Shown here one piece after another: positions 37,092-48,270 of a stretch of DNA of 64,000 bases. Position numbers and translations under genes: made by a program. A model generated the notes under the pieces. It ran no database searches, was not told the origin of the DNA, and was given only the letters and a program-made list of their open reading frames with translations. The stretch's first letter is position 1; each line of letters opens with the position of its first letter. This stretch comes from Rhodopseudomonas palustris (GTDB lineage: Bacteria; Pseudomonadota; Alphaproteobacteria; Rhizobiales; Xanthobacteraceae). Where the stretch lies: positions 3,634,501 to 3,698,500 of the forward strand of contig NZ_CP140155.1 of the NCBI RefSeq assembly GCF_034479375.1, given 5' to 3'.

Positions 37092-38150
37092 ATGAAGCAG
37101 TTCCGCCACAATATCATCCGCGCCGGGCTTGATGCGCTTTATTTTACCGGCGCCTATCACGTGCTGCGTCCGATCTTTTCGGGGATCGGGACGATCTTCA
37201 TGCTGCACAATGTGAAACCGGCGCGGCCGGACGCGTTTCAGCCGAACCGCCATCTCGAGGTCACGCCCGAATTTCTACGCGCGACGCTGCGACATCTGCG
37301 CGCCCAGAACATCGACATCATTTCGCTCGACGAGCTGCACCGGCGACTGACGGCGCGGGAATTCGGCCGCCGCTTCGCCTGCATCACGCTGGACGACGGC
37401 TACCGCGACAATCGGGATTTCGCGCTGCCGGTATTCAACGAGTTTCAGGCGCCGTTCACCGTCTATGTCGTCAGCGATTTCGCGCAGGGCAGCGGACGGC
37501 TGTGGTGGATCACGCTGGAGCGCCTGATCGCCGGCCGCGACTGGATCGAAGCGGAGATCGGCGGCGTCGAGATCAGGCTCGATGCGCGCACGCCGGAAGC
37601 CAAGCAGGAGGCGTTCGACCGGCTGCACGACATGCTGCGCGCACTGCCCGAGGGCGACGATCTGCCGCGCGCGATGAGCGCGCTGTGCGCCCGCACCCGG
37701 ACCGACGAAACCGCCGTCGGCCGCGAGCTCTGCCTGAACTGGGACGAATTGCGGAGCTTTGCCGAGGACCCGCTGGTGACGATCGGCGCCCACTCCATCA
37801 GCCATTGCATCCTCGCCAAGCAGCGCGACGCGCTGGCGGCGCACGAATTGTCGATCGGGCGCGCCCGGATCGCAAGCCATCTGCAGCGCGAGGTCGCGCA
37901 TCTCGCTTATCCCTATGGCGACCGCGCCGCCGCGGGGCCGCGCGAATACGAGCTGGCGCGGCAGGCCGGCTACAAGACCGCGGTGACGACGCGGCCGGGG
38001 ATGCTGTTCGCCGGCGTCGCCGATCACCTCACCGCGCTGCCGCGGGTCTCGCTCAACGGCAACTACCAGGACGACCGCATCCTGCCGGTGCTGACGTCGG
38101 GCGCCGCCACCGCGATGTGGAACGGCTTCCGCCGCGTCGACGCGGCGTGA
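37092..38150 (+). CDS. Polysaccharide deacetylase family protein, 352 aa
   Basis: The NodB-homology fold is present: metal-binding motif ITLDDGYRDN (Asp pair) and the histidine motif GAHSISHCIL, with LAYPYGDR further on. There is no signal peptide, so it may act on lipid-linked or cytoplasmic-side sugars. These enzymes remove N- or O-acetyl groups from glycans. It is divergent from the OmpA-like gene. The start is the first ATG before the conserved N-terminus; an ATG 21 bp upstream is in another frame. Confidence 0.87.
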   Translation: MKQFRHNIIRAGLDALYFTGAYHVLRPIFSGIGTIFMLHNVKPARPDAFQPNRHLEVTPEFLRATLRHLRAQNIDIISLDELHRRLTAREFGRRFACITLDDGYRDNRDFALPVFNEFQAPFTVYVVSDFAQGSGRLWWITLERLIAGRDWIEAEIGGVEIRLDARTPEAKQEAFDRLHDMLRALPEGDDLPRAMSALCARTRTDETAVGRELCLNWDELRSFAEDPLVTIGAHSISHCILAKQRDALAAHELSIGRARIASHLQREVAHLAYPYGDRAAAGPREYELARQAGYKTAVTTRPGMLFAGVADHLTALPRVSLNGNYQDDRILPVLTSGAATAMWNGFRRVDAA

Positions 38151-38283
38151 TAGCCGTCCGAACCTCATTCTTACGCTTCATCTGATATTTCCGAGACGCG
38201 GAACGCGGGCACGCATCGCCGCGCCCTCGCCTTGACTCGCCCCGGGCCGCGCCGCAAACCATCGACAAACACAGGGAGGATGC

Positions 38284-39090
38284 ATGTTCCACAATCTGTT
38301 TTCGCTGGAAGGCCGCGTCGCCGTCGTGACCGGCGGCTCGCGCGGCATCGGCAAGATGATCGCCTCGGGCTTTCTCGCTTACGGCGCGGCGCGGGTCTAC
38401 ATCACCGCGCGCAAGGCCGCGGCCTGCGACGCCACCGCGGCGGAACTGAGCGAACAGCATGCCGGCGAATGCATCGCGCTGCCGATCGACATCTCGACCA
38501 TGACGGGCATCGACATGCTGGCCGGCGAGATCAAGAAGCGCGAGCCGAAGCTCGACATTCTGGTCAACAATGCCGGCGCCGCCTGGGCGGCGGATTTCGA
38601 CGAATTCCCGGAGAGCGGCTGGGACAAGGTGATGGACCTCAACGTCAAGACGCCGTTCTTCCTGACCAAGGCGCTGCACGCGCCGCTGCGCGCCGCCGCC
38701 ACCGCGGAGCGCCCCGGCAAGGTCATCAACATCGCCTCGATCGACGGCATCTTCGTCAACCCGCTCGAGACCTATCCGTATGCGGCGTCGAAAGCCGGGC
38801 TGATCCATCTGACGCGGCGGATGGCGGTGCGGCTGATCAAGGACCACATCGTGGTCACGGCGATCGCGCCGGGGCCGTTCGCGTCGGACATGAACAAGGC
38901 GGCGCGCGACGAAGCCGACGCGGTGGCCAAGCGCGTGCCGTCCGGCCGGATCGGCACCGACGAGGACATGGCCGGCACCGCGATCTATCTCGCCTCGCGC
39001 GCCGGCGACTACGTCGTCGGCACCACCATCGCGGTCGACGGCGGCGTCGCCTACGCCAACCCGGGCATCAAAGGCGACGGCTGGGCGTAG
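38284..39090 (+). CDS. Short-chain dehydrogenase/reductase (SDR), 268 aa
   Basis: Classical SDR features are complete: cofactor motif TGGSRGIG (16-23), NNAGAA, catalytic S152 and Y166-x3-K170 in YPYAASKAG, and IAPGPFASDMN. The length and pattern are closest to RhlG-like beta-ketoacyl reductases, so an NADPH-dependent reductase of acyl or similar substrates is likely. GGGAGG lies five bases before the ATG. The neighbours give no clue to substrate. Confidence 0.88.
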   Translation: MFHNLFSLEGRVAVVTGGSRGIGKMIASGFLAYGAARVYITARKAAACDATAAELSEQHAGECIALPIDISTMTGIDMLAGEIKKREPKLDILVNNAGAAWAADFDEFPESGWDKVMDLNVKTPFFLTKALHAPLRAAATAERPGKVINIASIDGIFVNPLETYPYAASKAGLIHLTRRMAVRLIKDHIVVTAIAPGPFASDMNKAARDEADAVAKRVPSGRIGTDEDMAGTAIYLASRAGDYVVGTTIAVDGGVAYANPGIKGDGWA

Positions 39091-39134
39091 CCCGGGCGGG
39101 GGGCAGGCACGCAATCAGCCCGGCGTTCCGGAGC

Positions 39135-39338
39135 GCTCACCACAGGCACAACCTCATGGTGAGGAGGCGCGAAGCGCCGTCTCGAACCATGTGCCGCCGG
39201 CCATCATGCGCCGCCGGCCACGCGTCGCCCCATCCTTCGAGACGCCCGGCATCGCCGGGCTCCTCAGGATGAGGAGTCAGTGCATTTGGCAGGGGCCACC
39301 CCGCTCAAAGGGTCCTATCGCTTCAATCAATCGATGAC
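39135..39338. repeat. Dispersed palindromic repeat, family A, copy 2
   Basis: Starts GCTCACCACAGGCACAACCT and ends TATCGCTTCAATCAATCGAT, closely matching 9763-9936. The central part differs by an insertion of CGCCGGCC-type sequence. It fills the gap between the convergent SDR and ggt genes. Confidence 0.75.
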
Positions 39339-39343
39339 ACGCG

Positions 39344-41140
39344 CTAGTTGCCCGCCGCCGTCGCGCCGCGGGTGCGGGGGTCGGGAGCGCCGTGGAAGCC
39401 CCCCGCATCGATGACGATGCTGTTCGCCGAGGTCTGGCCGAGCGGGGTGGCGATGCGGTGGCCCATCGCGCGCAACGCATTCAGCGTCGCGTCCGGAAAG
39501 CCGTGCTCGACGCGGACTTCGTCCGGCATCCATTGATGATGCAGCCGCGGCGCGCCGACGGCGGCGGCGACGTTCATGCGATAGTCGAGCACATCGACGA
39601 TCACCTGCAGCACGGCCGAGATGATCCGGCTGCCGCCCGGCGAGCCGGTGACCAGCACCGGTTTGCCGTCCTTCAGCACGATGGTGGGCGACATCGACGA
39701 CAGCGGCCGCTTGCCCGGCGCCGGCAGATTGGCGCCGAAGCCGACCAGCCCGTAGGCGTTCGATGCGCCCGGCGCGGCGGTGAAATCGTCGAGTTCGTTG
39801 TTGAGCAGCACGCCGGTGCCGTCGGCGACCAGCCCGACGCCATAGGAAAAGTTCAGCGTATAGGTGTTGCTCACCGCGTTGCCCTGATCGTCGGCCACCG
39901 AATAATGCGTGGTGTTCTCGCCCTCCTTCGGCTGCGGCAGCGCCTGCGTCGCGGCGGTCGCCCGGTCGGCGTCGATGCCGGCGCGCAGCTTCGCCGCATA
40001 GTCCTTCGACAGCAGCGTCGACAGCGGCGCGTCGACATAGGCCGGATCGCCGAGATAGCGGGCGCGATCCGCATAGGCGCGCTTCATCGCCTCGATCAGC
40101 AGATGCAGCGACGGCGCGCTGCCCTGCGCCAGCGACGGCATCGGATAGCCCTCGAGGATGTTCAGCGTCTCGATCAGCACCACGCCGCCCGACGACGGCT
40201 GCGGCATCGCCACGATGTCGTAGCCGCGATAAGTCCCGCGCACCGGCGCGCGGACGACCGCCTGATAGTTCGCGAGATCGTCCGTGGTGACGATTCCGCC
40301 GGCGTCCCGAATGCCGCGCGCCAGTTTGTCGGCGACCTCGCCGCGATAGAAGCCGTCGGGGCCGTGATCCGCGATCGCCTGCAGCGTCGCGGCGAGGTCG
40401 GGCTGCACCAGCCGGTCGCCCTCGCGCAGCGGCGAGCCGTCGGGGCGGGCGAAGATCTTGCGCGTCGATGGCCAGCGCGACAGCCATGGATGCCAGTCCG
40501 GCAGCGTGTCGGCGGTGTCGTCGGCGACGGGGACGCCGTCGCGGGCCAATGCGATCGCCGGCTGCACGATCTCGGCCAGCGAGAACTTGCCGGAGCCATA
40601 TTTTTCGAGCGCCAGCGCCAGTCCGGCGACCGTGCCGGGGACGCCGATGCCGAGCGCCGATCGGCGCGACTTGTCCGGATCGGGTTTGCCGTCGGTGAGG
40701 AACATCTCGCGGGTTGCGGCCTGCGGCGCGGTCTCGCGATAGTCGATCGCGATGTCTTCGTTGGTCTTGGCGGCGTGGATCAGCATGAAACCGCCGCCGC
40801 CGAGATTGCCGGCGCGCGGATAGGTCACCGCCATCGCAAAGCCGGTCGCCACGGCGGCATCGATCGCGTTGCCGCCGCGGGCGAGAAACTGCGCGCCGAT
40901 CTCGGCCGAGAGCCGCTCCTGCGCCACCACCATGCCGTGTTGCGCGACCACGGCGGACGCAGCGCCCGGGGACCGCGCCGCGCCGCCGCGCATGTCCTGC
41001 GCCGATGTCGCGAGCGGCGTCACGACCAGCGCGACGATCACGACCAGCGCTGTCACAGCCTTGCGACGAAGCATCGCCATCGTGCGGAGCGGGGGTTCCG
41101 GCGGAGTAAGTGGCGGGGCAAGTGTTGTGCTGTCCTGCAT
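39344..41140 (-). CDS. ggt: Gamma-glutamyltransferase, 598 aa
   Basis: This periplasmic Ntn-hydrolase precursor is cut autocatalytically before the nucleophile T411 (ENTTHYSVADDQGNAVSNTYTLN). Large-subunit features include YPRAGNLGGGGFM, DYRETAP and QPSSGGVVLIETLNIL; the small subunit has GSPGGSRII. It cleaves glutathione and other gamma-glutamyl compounds. The ATG 41140 has AGGA seven bases upstream, which puts 20 cytoplasmic residues before the export signal (ALVVIVALVVTPLATSA). An in-frame ATG at 41080 would give a standard signal peptide. Confidence 0.95.
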   Translation of the reverse strand: MQDSTTLAPPLTPPEPPLRTMAMLRRKAVTALVVIVALVVTPLATSAQDMRGGAARSPGAASAVVAQHGMVVAQERLSAEIGAQFLARGGNAIDAAVATGFAMAVTYPRAGNLGGGGFMLIHAAKTNEDIAIDYRETAPQAATREMFLTDGKPDPDKSRRSALGIGVPGTVAGLALALEKYGSGKFSLAEIVQPAIALARDGVPVADDTADTLPDWHPWLSRWPSTRKIFARPDGSPLREGDRLVQPDLAATLQAIADHGPDGFYRGEVADKLARGIRDAGGIVTTDDLANYQAVVRAPVRGTYRGYDIVAMPQPSSGGVVLIETLNILEGYPMPSLAQGSAPSLHLLIEAMKRAYADRARYLGDPAYVDAPLSTLLSKDYAAKLRAGIDADRATAATQALPQPKEGENTTHYSVADDQGNAVSNTYTLNFSYGVGLVADGTGVLLNNELDDFTAAPGASNAYGLVGFGANLPAPGKRPLSSMSPTIVLKDGKPVLVTGSPGGSRIISAVLQVIVDVLDYRMNVAAAVGAPRLHHQWMPDEVRVEHGFPDATLNALRAMGHRIATPLGQTSANSIVIDAGGFHGAPDPRTRGATAAGN

Positions 41141-41202
41141 GCCGGAATCCTATAGTGGTTTCGGCGCGACCGCCAAATCCCGGCCGGGTCAGGGAACACA
41201 AC

Positions 41203-42591
41203 ATGACGTCATCGATCGGCTCGCACCTCTCGCGGGACACTGTGCCGCGGACCTATCCGTCGCGCGCCGCGGTCGGCGGCTGGATCCTGTTCGACTGGGC
41301 GGCGCAGCCCTATTTCACGCTGATCACCACCTTCATCTTCGCGCCCTATTTCGCCACCTACGTCGCGCCCGACCCGGCCACCGGGCAATCGCTGTGGGGC
41401 TTCGCGACGGCGGCGAGTGGGCTGTTGATCGCTCTGGCCTCGCCGATCCTCGGCGCGGTCGCCGATGCGAGCGGCCGGCGCAAGCCGTGGATCGCGGTGT
41501 TCGGCGCGATGCTGGTGATTGGTTCGTCACTGATGTGGTTCGGACGGCCGGGCGATGCCGACGTGATCCTGCCGCTGCTGATCGCCTACGCGATCGCGAC
41601 CATCGGGGTCGAATTCGCCACCGTGTTCAACAATGCGATGATGCCGAATCTGGTGCCGCCGGAGAAGATCGGACGGCTCTCCGGCACCGGCTGGGCCACC
41701 GGCTATATCGGCGGCATTCTCTCGCTGATTCTCGTGCTCGGCTTCCTCGCCGCCAATCCGCAGACCGGCAAGACCCTGATCGGCGTCACGCCGCTGTTCG
41801 GGCTCGACGCGGCGAGCCACGAGGGCGACCGCATCACCGGCCCGCTCACCGGGCTGTGGTTCATGGTGTTCGTGCTGCCGATGTTTCTGCTGACGCCGGA
41901 TTTTCCCGCCAAGCTGTCGGTGAAGGCGGCGGTGCGCGAGGGCCTGCGCGAATTGGGTGAGACGCTGCGCGACCTGCCGCAGCGGCGCTCGCTCGCCTCC
42001 TTCCTGCTCGCCAACATGATCTACACCGACGGCCTGGTCTCGCTGTTCGCGTTCGGCGGCATCTACGCCACCGGCACGTTCGGCTGGGGCACCATCCAGA
42101 TCGGCAGCTTCGGCGTGATTCTCGCGATCGCCGCGACCTTCGGCGCCTTCATCGGCGGCCGGCTCGACGACGCGCTCGGATCGAAACGCGTGATCGCCGG
42201 ATCCATCGTGCTGCTGCTGATCGCGATCTGCGGCATCCTGCTGATCGACCCGTCGCACATCCTGTTCGTCGAGGTGACGCCGCCGCAACCCGGCGCCGCG
42301 CTGTTCGCCGCACCCGCCGAGCGTGCTTATCTGCTGCTCGGCTGCCTGATCGGGATCGCCGGCGGGCCGTTGCAGGCGGCATCGCGCACGCTGCTGATCC
42401 GGATCGCCCCGCGCGACCGCATCGCGCAATATTTCGGCCTGTTCGCGCTGACCGGCAAAGTCACGTCGTTCATCGGCCCCTTGCTGATCGCCACCGTCAC
42501 CGCCATCACCGCCAGCCAGAAGGCCGGCATGGCGGTGCTGGTGCTGTTCTTCGTCGGCGGCCTGGCGCTGCTGACGAGGGTGCGGAATTAG
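41203..42591 (+). CDS. UMF1/Atg22-type MFS transporter, 462 aa
   Basis: Twelve hydrophobic segments and the UMF1 signature WILFDWAAQPYFTLITTFIFAPYF near the N-terminus, then SPILGAVADASGRRKPW, assign it to the UMF1 family related to yeast vacuolar amino-acid exporter Atg22. ATG 41203 has AGGGA seven bases upstream. It is divergent from ggt with 62 bp between, so the pair may handle gamma-glutamyl or amino-acid products (inference). The substrate is unknown. Confidence 0.88.
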   Translation: MTSSIGSHLSRDTVPRTYPSRAAVGGWILFDWAAQPYFTLITTFIFAPYFATYVAPDPATGQSLWGFATAASGLLIALASPILGAVADASGRRKPWIAVFGAMLVIGSSLMWFGRPGDADVILPLLIAYAIATIGVEFATVFNNAMMPNLVPPEKIGRLSGTGWATGYIGGILSLILVLGFLAANPQTGKTLIGVTPLFGLDAASHEGDRITGPLTGLWFMVFVLPMFLLTPDFPAKLSVKAAVREGLRELGETLRDLPQRRSLASFLLANMIYTDGLVSLFAFGGIYATGTFGWGTIQIGSFGVILAIAATFGAFIGGRLDDALGSKRVIAGSIVLLLIAICGILLIDPSHILFVEVTPPQPGAALFAAPAERAYLLLGCLIGIAGGPLQAASRTLLIRIAPRDRIAQYFGLFALTGKVTSFIGPLLIATVTAITASQKAGMAVLVLFFVGGLALLTRVRN

Positions 42592-42617
42592 TTCAGCGTA
42601 CCGCCTCTCCCCACAAC

Positions 42618-42985
42618 AATCGTCATCACCCGCGCATGCGGGTGATCCAGTACGGCGGTGCGCCGCTGATATTCAGCGCAACCGCCCTGGCATACTGGGT
42701 CGCCCGCTTTCGCGGGCGATGACGATGAGTGTGTGGAGCGCGTGCGCCCTCCACAGCGTCATGCGCGGGCTTGACCCGCGCATCCATCGCTCTTCGCAAG
42801 AAGATGGATTGCCGGGTCGTGGTGATGCAGGGCCCTCTTCCCTTCTCCCCTTGCGGGAGAAGGTGGCGCGGACGCAGTCCGCGTCGGATGAGGGGTGACG
42901 CGAGGCACTGAGGCTCGGCCTCGCGGAGACGCCCCTCACCCGGCTTCGCTGCGCGAAGCCACCCTCTCCCACGAGGGGAGAGGGT
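42618..42985. repeat. Dispersed repeats (families D and B) filling the gap before purH
   Basis: Hairpins with CATCACCCGCATGCGGGTGA and CGCCCGCTTTCGCGGGCGAT, and a GTCATGCGCGGGCTTGACCCGCGCAT palindrome, are followed by a family-B copy (CTTCTCCCCTTGCGGGAGAAGG ... CCTCTCCCACGAGGGGAGAGGGT, 42838-42985) almost identical to 23296-23425. There is no gene in this 399-bp stretch. Confidence 0.75.
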
Positions 42986-42990
42986 CAAGC

Positions 42991-44583
42991 TCAGTGCCGG
43001 AAATGCCTGGTCCCGGTGAACACCATGGCGATGCCGGCTTCGTCGGCGGCCTTGATCACTTCGTCGTCGCGCACCGAGCCGCCGGGCTGGATCACCGCGG
43101 TGGCGCCGGCTTCGATGCAGGCCAGCATGCCGTCGGCGAACGGGAAGAACGCGTCCGAGGCCACCACCGACCCCTTGGTCATCGGCGCGGCCAGCTTCAG
43201 CTCGGCGGCGGCATCCAGCGCTTTTCGCGCGGCGATGCGGGCGGAATCGACACGGCTCATCTGGCCGGCGCCGATGCCGACGGTGGCGAGATCCTTGGCG
43301 TAGATGATGGTGTTGGACTTGACGTGCTTGGCGACGCGAAATGCGAATTTCAGGTCGCGCAGCTCGGCCTCGGTCGGCTGCCGTTTGGTCACCGCCTTCA
43401 GCGCCATGTCGTCGACCACGGCATTGTCACGCGACTGCACCAGCAGCCCGCCGGATACGCTCTTGTAGGTCAGGCCGGCGGCGCGCGGATTCGGCAGGCT
43501 GCCGGCCAGCAGCAGCCGCAGATTCTTCTTCGCCGCGACGATCGCGATCGCTTCCTCGGTCGCCTCGGGCGCGATGATCACTTCGGTGAAGATCTCGACG
43601 ATCGCGCGCGCGGCTTCGGCGTCGAGCGTGCGGTTCAGCGCGACGATGCCGCCGAAAGCCGACGTCGAATCGCAGGCCAGCGCCTTGCGATAGGCGTCGA
43701 GCAGGCTCGAGCCTTCGGCGACGCCGCAGGGATTGGCGTGCTTGACGATGACGCAGGCCGCGGTGCGCTTGGCGTCGAATTCGCCGACGCATTCATAGGC
43801 GGCGTCGGTGTCGTTGATGTTGTTGTAGGACAGTTCCTTGCCCTGCACCTGCCGCGCGGTGGCGACGCCCGGGCGCTTCTCCGGCGTGGCGTAGAACGCC
43901 GCATTCTGATGCGGGTTCTCGCCGTAGCGCAGGCTCTGGATCAGCCGGCCGCCGACGGCGCGGAAATCCGGCGCGTCGGTCTTCAATTGCTGCGCGAACC
44001 AGTTGGAGATCGCGGCGTCATAGGTTGCGGTACGGGCATAGGCCTTGGCGGCGAGGCGCTTGCGCAAGCCGTGCGAGGTGGCGCCGTCGTTCGCCGCGAG
44101 TTCGTCGAGCACCGTCTGATAGTCGGAGGATTCGACGATCACCGCGACGTCGTCGTGGTTCTTCGCCGCGGCGCGGATCATCGCCGGGCCGCCGATGTCG
44201 ATGTTCTCGATGCAGTCCTCGTAGGAGCCGCCTTTGTCGACGGTTGCCTCGAACGGATACAGATTGACCACCAGGAGATCGATCTGGGCGATGCCGTGCG
44301 CGGCCATCGCCTGCTTGTGCTCGTCATTATCGCGGACCGCCAGCAGGCCGCCATGCACCTTCGGGTGCAGCGTCTTGACGCGGCCGTCCATCATTTCGGG
44401 AAAGCCGGTGATCTCGGAGACGTCCTTGACCGGCAGCCCGGCCGCCGCGATCGCCTTGGCGGTGCCGCCGGTCGAAACCAGTTCGACGCCGTGGCCGGCC
44501 AGCGCGCGGGCGAAATCGATCAGCCCCGACTTGTCGGAAACGGACAATAGAGCGCGGGTCACGCGGCGCGGAAGATCGGTCAT
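42991..44583 (-). CDS. purH: Bifunctional AICAR formyltransferase / IMP cyclohydrolase, 530 aa
   Basis: The last two steps of IMP synthesis are combined here. The N-terminal IMP cyclohydrolase has [40 protein letters not shown] and [16 protein letters not shown]. The C-terminal formyltransferase has [25 protein letters not shown] and [10 protein letters not shown]. The length is typical. Confidence 0.97.
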   Translation of the reverse strand: MTDLPRRVTRALLSVSDKSGLIDFARALAGHGVELVSTGGTAKAIAAAGLPVKDVSEITGFPEMMDGRVKTLHPKVHGGLLAVRDNDEHKQAMAAHGIAQIDLLVVNLYPFEATVDKGGSYEDCIENIDIGGPAMIRAAAKNHDDVAVIVESSDYQTVLDELAANDGATSHGLRKRLAAKAYARTATYDAAISNWFAQQLKTDAPDFRAVGGRLIQSLRYGENPHQNAAFYATPEKRPGVATARQVQGKELSYNNINDTDAAYECVGEFDAKRTAACVIVKHANPCGVAEGSSLLDAYRKALACDSTSAFGGIVALNRTLDAEAARAIVEIFTEVIIAPEATEEAIAIVAAKKNLRLLLAGSLPNPRAAGLTYKSVSGGLLVQSRDNAVVDDMALKAVTKRQPTEAELRDLKFAFRVAKHVKSNTIIYAKDLATVGIGAGQMSRVDSARIAARKALDAAAELKLAAPMTKGSVVASDAFFPFADGMLACIEAGATAVIQPGGSVRDDEVIKAADEAGIAMVFTGTRHFRH

Positions 44584-44684
44584 GGAATGTGTCCTTTGGC
44601 GGGAGAACGCCCGCCTAGCATGGTTTTCCGTGCGATGAAACCGGCCAAAACGGCGGGTCTGGGGCCCGCCTGCGGCATTCGGCG

Positions 44685-46574
44685 CTACAGCGGCAATTCC
44701 GGCTCGCGGCGGGCGGCGCGGCGGGCGGAAGTCTGCTGCGGCGACGTGTTGGAGCGGATGAAGCTCCAGCGGATGTTCGGCGCCTCGATCGAATTCTGCC
44801 GGATCACGATCTGGGTGGTGCGGCGCGGCCCGTCATTGCCGGCGAGGAAGACGCTGTCTTCGAGATCGACCTTGTCGTCGAGCGCCTCGAAGGTCCAGAC
44901 CTCGCGATTGGGCAGCACCAGCATCACGCCATGCGCGTCGCCGAGCCGGCTCGCCTTGATCGACGGGTGCAGATGGAAGCGCACCGCGTAGTCGGCCTGC
45001 CCGGCGCGATGGCGGCCGCCCTGCGCCGGCGAGAGCGTATCCTCGCCGTCGACCCTGGAGCCGTCGTGCTTCACCATGATGACGCGCTGATGGATCACCC
45101 CGAACTTGTCGCGATAGCCGTCGTGCGACGTGGTCAGCAGCACGCCATTGGCGACCGCTTCGCGGCGATTGTCGACCCGCGTCGGGCCGCTGACGATCGG
45201 CGCACCCTGCAGCAGGCGCTTCATCGCCGAGCGCTCGACGAAGGCGCAGGACGAGGTGTCGTGGCAGGTGACGGTGGAATGCGCCGCGGTCGAGCGCGCG
45301 AAGCCGCGCCAGCTCTCGCGATTGGTGCCCGGCATCCCGCAATTGGTGACGATCCGGCATTGCCCCGACGACAGCTCGAACGACAGGCAGCCGGCATGGG
45401 CGTCCTGGCTGACATTCGGCGGCGGCGGCAGGCCGGCGTCGACGATCACCAGCGTCGAACCTGCGTCGATCCGCTGATAGCCGGAATGCGGCATGCTCGG
45501 CATCGGAATGCCGTGGCTGTCGTCATAGGCGAGCAGCGTCGCCAGCAGATCCGACGGCGTGCCGCTCATGCCGTTGAACAGCGCGATGTTGCCGTCGCCG
45601 TGACGGAAGAACCGCAGCATCGGCATCATCCGGTCGATCGCGTTCAGCAGCGCCGGCGGCGGCGCGATATTGCGCGCCGCGAAGGTCTGGCGCAGCGGCA
45701 AGAGGTCGATCAGGAGTTCGATCAGCGCACCGGGATTGCGCGAGAAGTGCCCGCCGTCCGGCAGGATCTGGCGCTGCAATTCGTCGGACAGCCGCTTGGT
45801 CGCGGCGCGGATGTTGCGCGCCTGATTGGCGAGGCAGAGCGCGGCGTAGCACAGCGCGATCATCACCTGCAGCCGCGCGACGCCGTCCGGCACGTCGAGC
45901 AGCGCGTAGCGCAGCGCGCGGATCTCGCGGGTCAGGCCGCGCAGATAGCGGCGATAGAATTTGCCGTCGGTGTCGCCGAGCACCAGCGGCGCCTGCGACA
46001 GCAGCGAAATCACCCGCCGCGCCATCACGTCCGGGCGGCGGCCGACGGTGCGGTTGCGCGCCATGTTGCCGAGCCAGTCGTCGACCAGCGAGCGGGCGTT
46101 GGCGCGGGTGATCGCGGTGTCGGCGGCGCGCAGGTGGCGCAGCCAGCCGAAGCCGAACAAAGCGGCTTCCCAATCGTCCGACGGCGGCTCCAGATCGAAG
46201 ATCGAGCGGCCGTGACAGGTGACGATCTTGCCGGCGAACACGAAGCGGCCGGCATAGATTTCGGCGGCCCGGGTGGCGTCGGCGGTGCGCAGATCGTGCG
46301 GGGCGATGATCAGCCGGTCGGTGCGGCCTGGCCACAGCCGGGACAGCGCCGCCGATCCGCCGGATGCGCGCGCCACCATGTTCCGCGCGAAGCGGCCCAC
46401 GATCAGGCTCGATATCCGTCTGCGGTGGGCGGGTGACACGCGCGCTAATGCCCCGGGTTCATACAGCGCATCGACGGCCGGCTGCGGCCGTCGGGCTGCG
46501 AATTTCAGATTCAGCAAGACGTCCGAGACCTTCGCGGTCCAAAGCAGCTTTGTCTGAAACGGCTCTGCGGGCAT
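44685..46574 (-). CDS. Heparinase II/III family protein, 629 aa
   Basis: A helical toroid N-terminal half ([43 protein letters not shown]) is followed by the beta-sheet heparinase II/III domain ([46 protein letters not shown]). The family contains polysaccharide lyases acting on uronic-acid glycans. The product lacks a clear signal peptide, as is common in rhizobial members. It lies 101 bp upstream of purH on the same strand. The glycan substrate is unknown. Confidence 0.83.
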   Translation of the reverse strand: MPAEPFQTKLLWTAKVSDVLLNLKFAARRPQPAVDALYEPGALARVSPAHRRRISSLIVGRFARNMVARASGGSAALSRLWPGRTDRLIIAPHDLRTADATRAAEIYAGRFVFAGKIVTCHGRSIFDLEPPSDDWEAALFGFGWLRHLRAADTAITRANARSLVDDWLGNMARNRTVGRRPDVMARRVISLLSQAPLVLGDTDGKFYRRYLRGLTREIRALRYALLDVPDGVARLQVMIALCYAALCLANQARNIRAATKRLSDELQRQILPDGGHFSRNPGALIELLIDLLPLRQTFAARNIAPPPALLNAIDRMMPMLRFFRHGDGNIALFNGMSGTPSDLLATLLAYDDSHGIPMPSMPHSGYQRIDAGSTLVIVDAGLPPPPNVSQDAHAGCLSFELSSGQCRIVTNCGMPGTNRESWRGFARSTAAHSTVTCHDTSSCAFVERSAMKRLLQGAPIVSGPTRVDNRREAVANGVLLTTSHDGYRDKFGVIHQRVIMVKHDGSRVDGEDTLSPAQGGRHRAGQADYAVRFHLHPSIKASRLGDAHGVMLVLPNREVWTFEALDDKVDLEDSVFLAGNDGPRRTTQIVIRQNSIEAPNIRWSFIRSNTSPQQTSARRAARREPELPL

Positions 46575-46751
46575 CTGCGCGGCGGAGGCGGAAGGGTGTT
46601 GTGAACCAAAGCAACCTCGGATTAACGAAAATTCGTTTCAAATCCTTTTAGTCTGGAATTGGCCAGCACACACCCTGCCGTTGGGCGGGGTGTGGACGGG
46701 CGCCTTTGCGGCGCGCCCGACGAAGCGCGCCGGCGCAGAATTTCGAAGTGG

Positions 46752-48104
46752 TTACAGGGACTTCGTCAGACGCGCGGCGTAAAAGCCGTCGAACCCCGCG
46801 AGCCTCGGATCGGCATGGGGCAGATGCGACGGCAGCGTCCGCAGATCGCCCTCGGCGGTCACGATCTCGGCCAGGCCGGCGACCTCGGCGGGGTCCACCG
46901 GGACCCGCCGCATCCCGGGCTCGGCCTCCAGCAGCGCGCCGACCACCTGCTCACCCTCCTCGGGCTCCAGCGAACAGGTGCAATAGACCAAGGTGCCGCC
47001 GGGCTTGAGCAGCGCGACCGCCTTGTGCAGCAGCCGGCCCTGCACCGCCGACAGCGCGCCGATGTCGCTCTCCTGCTTCAGCCAGGCGACGTCGGGATGG
47101 CGGCGGATGGTGCCGGTCGAGGCGCAGGGCGCGTCGACCAGCACGCCGTCGAAACTGCCGGGCGCATCGCTGCGCCATTCGGTGGCGTCGGCGACGCTGG
47201 TCTCCGCCTCGAGCGACAGCCGCGTCAGATTTTCCCGCAACCGCGCGACCCGCGCAGGCGAGCGGTCGATCGCGCTGACCCGCGCGCCGGCCTGCGCCAA
47301 TTGGGCGGTCTTGCCGCCGGGCGCAGCGCAGAGGTCGGCCACCGATTTGCCGGCGAGATCGCCGAACAGCCGCGCCGGCAAGGCGGCGGCGGCGTCCTGC
47401 ACCCACCATTGCCCGTCTTCGAAGCCCGGCAGCATCTTCACCGAGCCCTGCAACAGCGTCCGCACCGTGCCGGTCGGCAGCATTTCGCCATACAGCCGCC
47501 CGGCCCAATGCTCCGAATCTGATTTCACCGTGATATCGAGCGACGGCTCGTGGCTGATCGCGAGCGCGATCGCCTTGGCGGCGTCGTCGCCGTAATGGGC
47601 GCGCCACCGCGCCATCAGCCACGCCGGCACGTCGAGCGCCTGGCCGGCGACGTCGTCGATCAAAGGGTGGCCTTCGCGCGCGCAGCGCCGCAGCACCGCG
47701 TTGACGAGGCCGGCATATTTCGCAGCACGACGGTCGGATTGTACCAGCCGCACCGACAGATCGACGGCGGCATGATCCGGCACGTCCATCCAGAGAATCT
47801 GCGCGGCGCCGATCAGCAGCGCGCTCTTGGCGCGCGGCGCGTCGGTCGGCACCCCGCGATCGAGCATCCGCGCCAGCAGATGTTCGAGCGTGCCGAGTCG
47901 GCGCAGAATCGTCGCCACCAGCCGGCGCATCAGCGCGCGGTCGCGATCCGGCAACGTCTTGAGTCCGGGATGCGCGGCGGGGCCTTCGAGCTGGTCGTCG
48001 AGCATCCGGCGCTTCTGCAGGACGCCGTCGAGGATGTCGGCGGCGATCCGGCGCGCTGCCAATCCGGGCACCTCCGACGGCTGTGCGAATCTTGGAGCAG
48101 GCAT
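46752..48104 (-). CDS. rsmB: 16S rRNA (cytosine-C5) methyltransferase, RsmB/NOP family, 450 aa
   Basis: An N-terminal NusB-like helical domain (AARRIAADILDGVLQKRRMLDDQ) is joined to a SAM methyltransferase with VADLCAAPGGKTAQLAQ, the catalytic-region motif DAPCASTGTIRRHPDVAW (Cys) and YCTCSLEPEEGE (second Cys). RsmB methylates C967 in 16S rRNA. The length is close to E. coli RsmB (429 aa). It is divergent from the DUF1674 gene. Confidence 0.9.
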   Translation of the reverse strand: MPAPRFAQPSEVPGLAARRIAADILDGVLQKRRMLDDQLEGPAAHPGLKTLPDRDRALMRRLVATILRRLGTLEHLLARMLDRGVPTDAPRAKSALLIGAAQILWMDVPDHAAVDLSVRLVQSDRRAAKYAGLVNAVLRRCAREGHPLIDDVAGQALDVPAWLMARWRAHYGDDAAKAIALAISHEPSLDITVKSDSEHWAGRLYGEMLPTGTVRTLLQGSVKMLPGFEDGQWWVQDAAAALPARLFGDLAGKSVADLCAAPGGKTAQLAQAGARVSAIDRSPARVARLRENLTRLSLEAETSVADATEWRSDAPGSFDGVLVDAPCASTGTIRRHPDVAWLKQESDIGALSAVQGRLLHKAVALLKPGGTLVYCTCSLEPEEGEQVVGALLEAEPGMRRVPVDPAEVAGLAEIVTAEGDLRTLPSHLPHADPRLAGFDGFYAARLTKSL

Positions 48105-48270
48105 GAATTGAGAGTATCACATTGGAGGGGATGACGCCGCGCGCGAGGCGGCGCGATTTCGGCGATGGATGGCAGGCGAATATGCCGATTCTAAGAATCG
48201 TCGCGACGCCGCCGCGTTGTGACGGCATAGACCAAACGATTGAACCGCGGGGCAAGAAAGGCGAAGGCCG

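Noticed and set aside
46667..46693. Terminator downstream of rsmB
   Set aside because: CACACCC...GGGTGTG can pair but the stem is bulged and there is no T-run on either strand.
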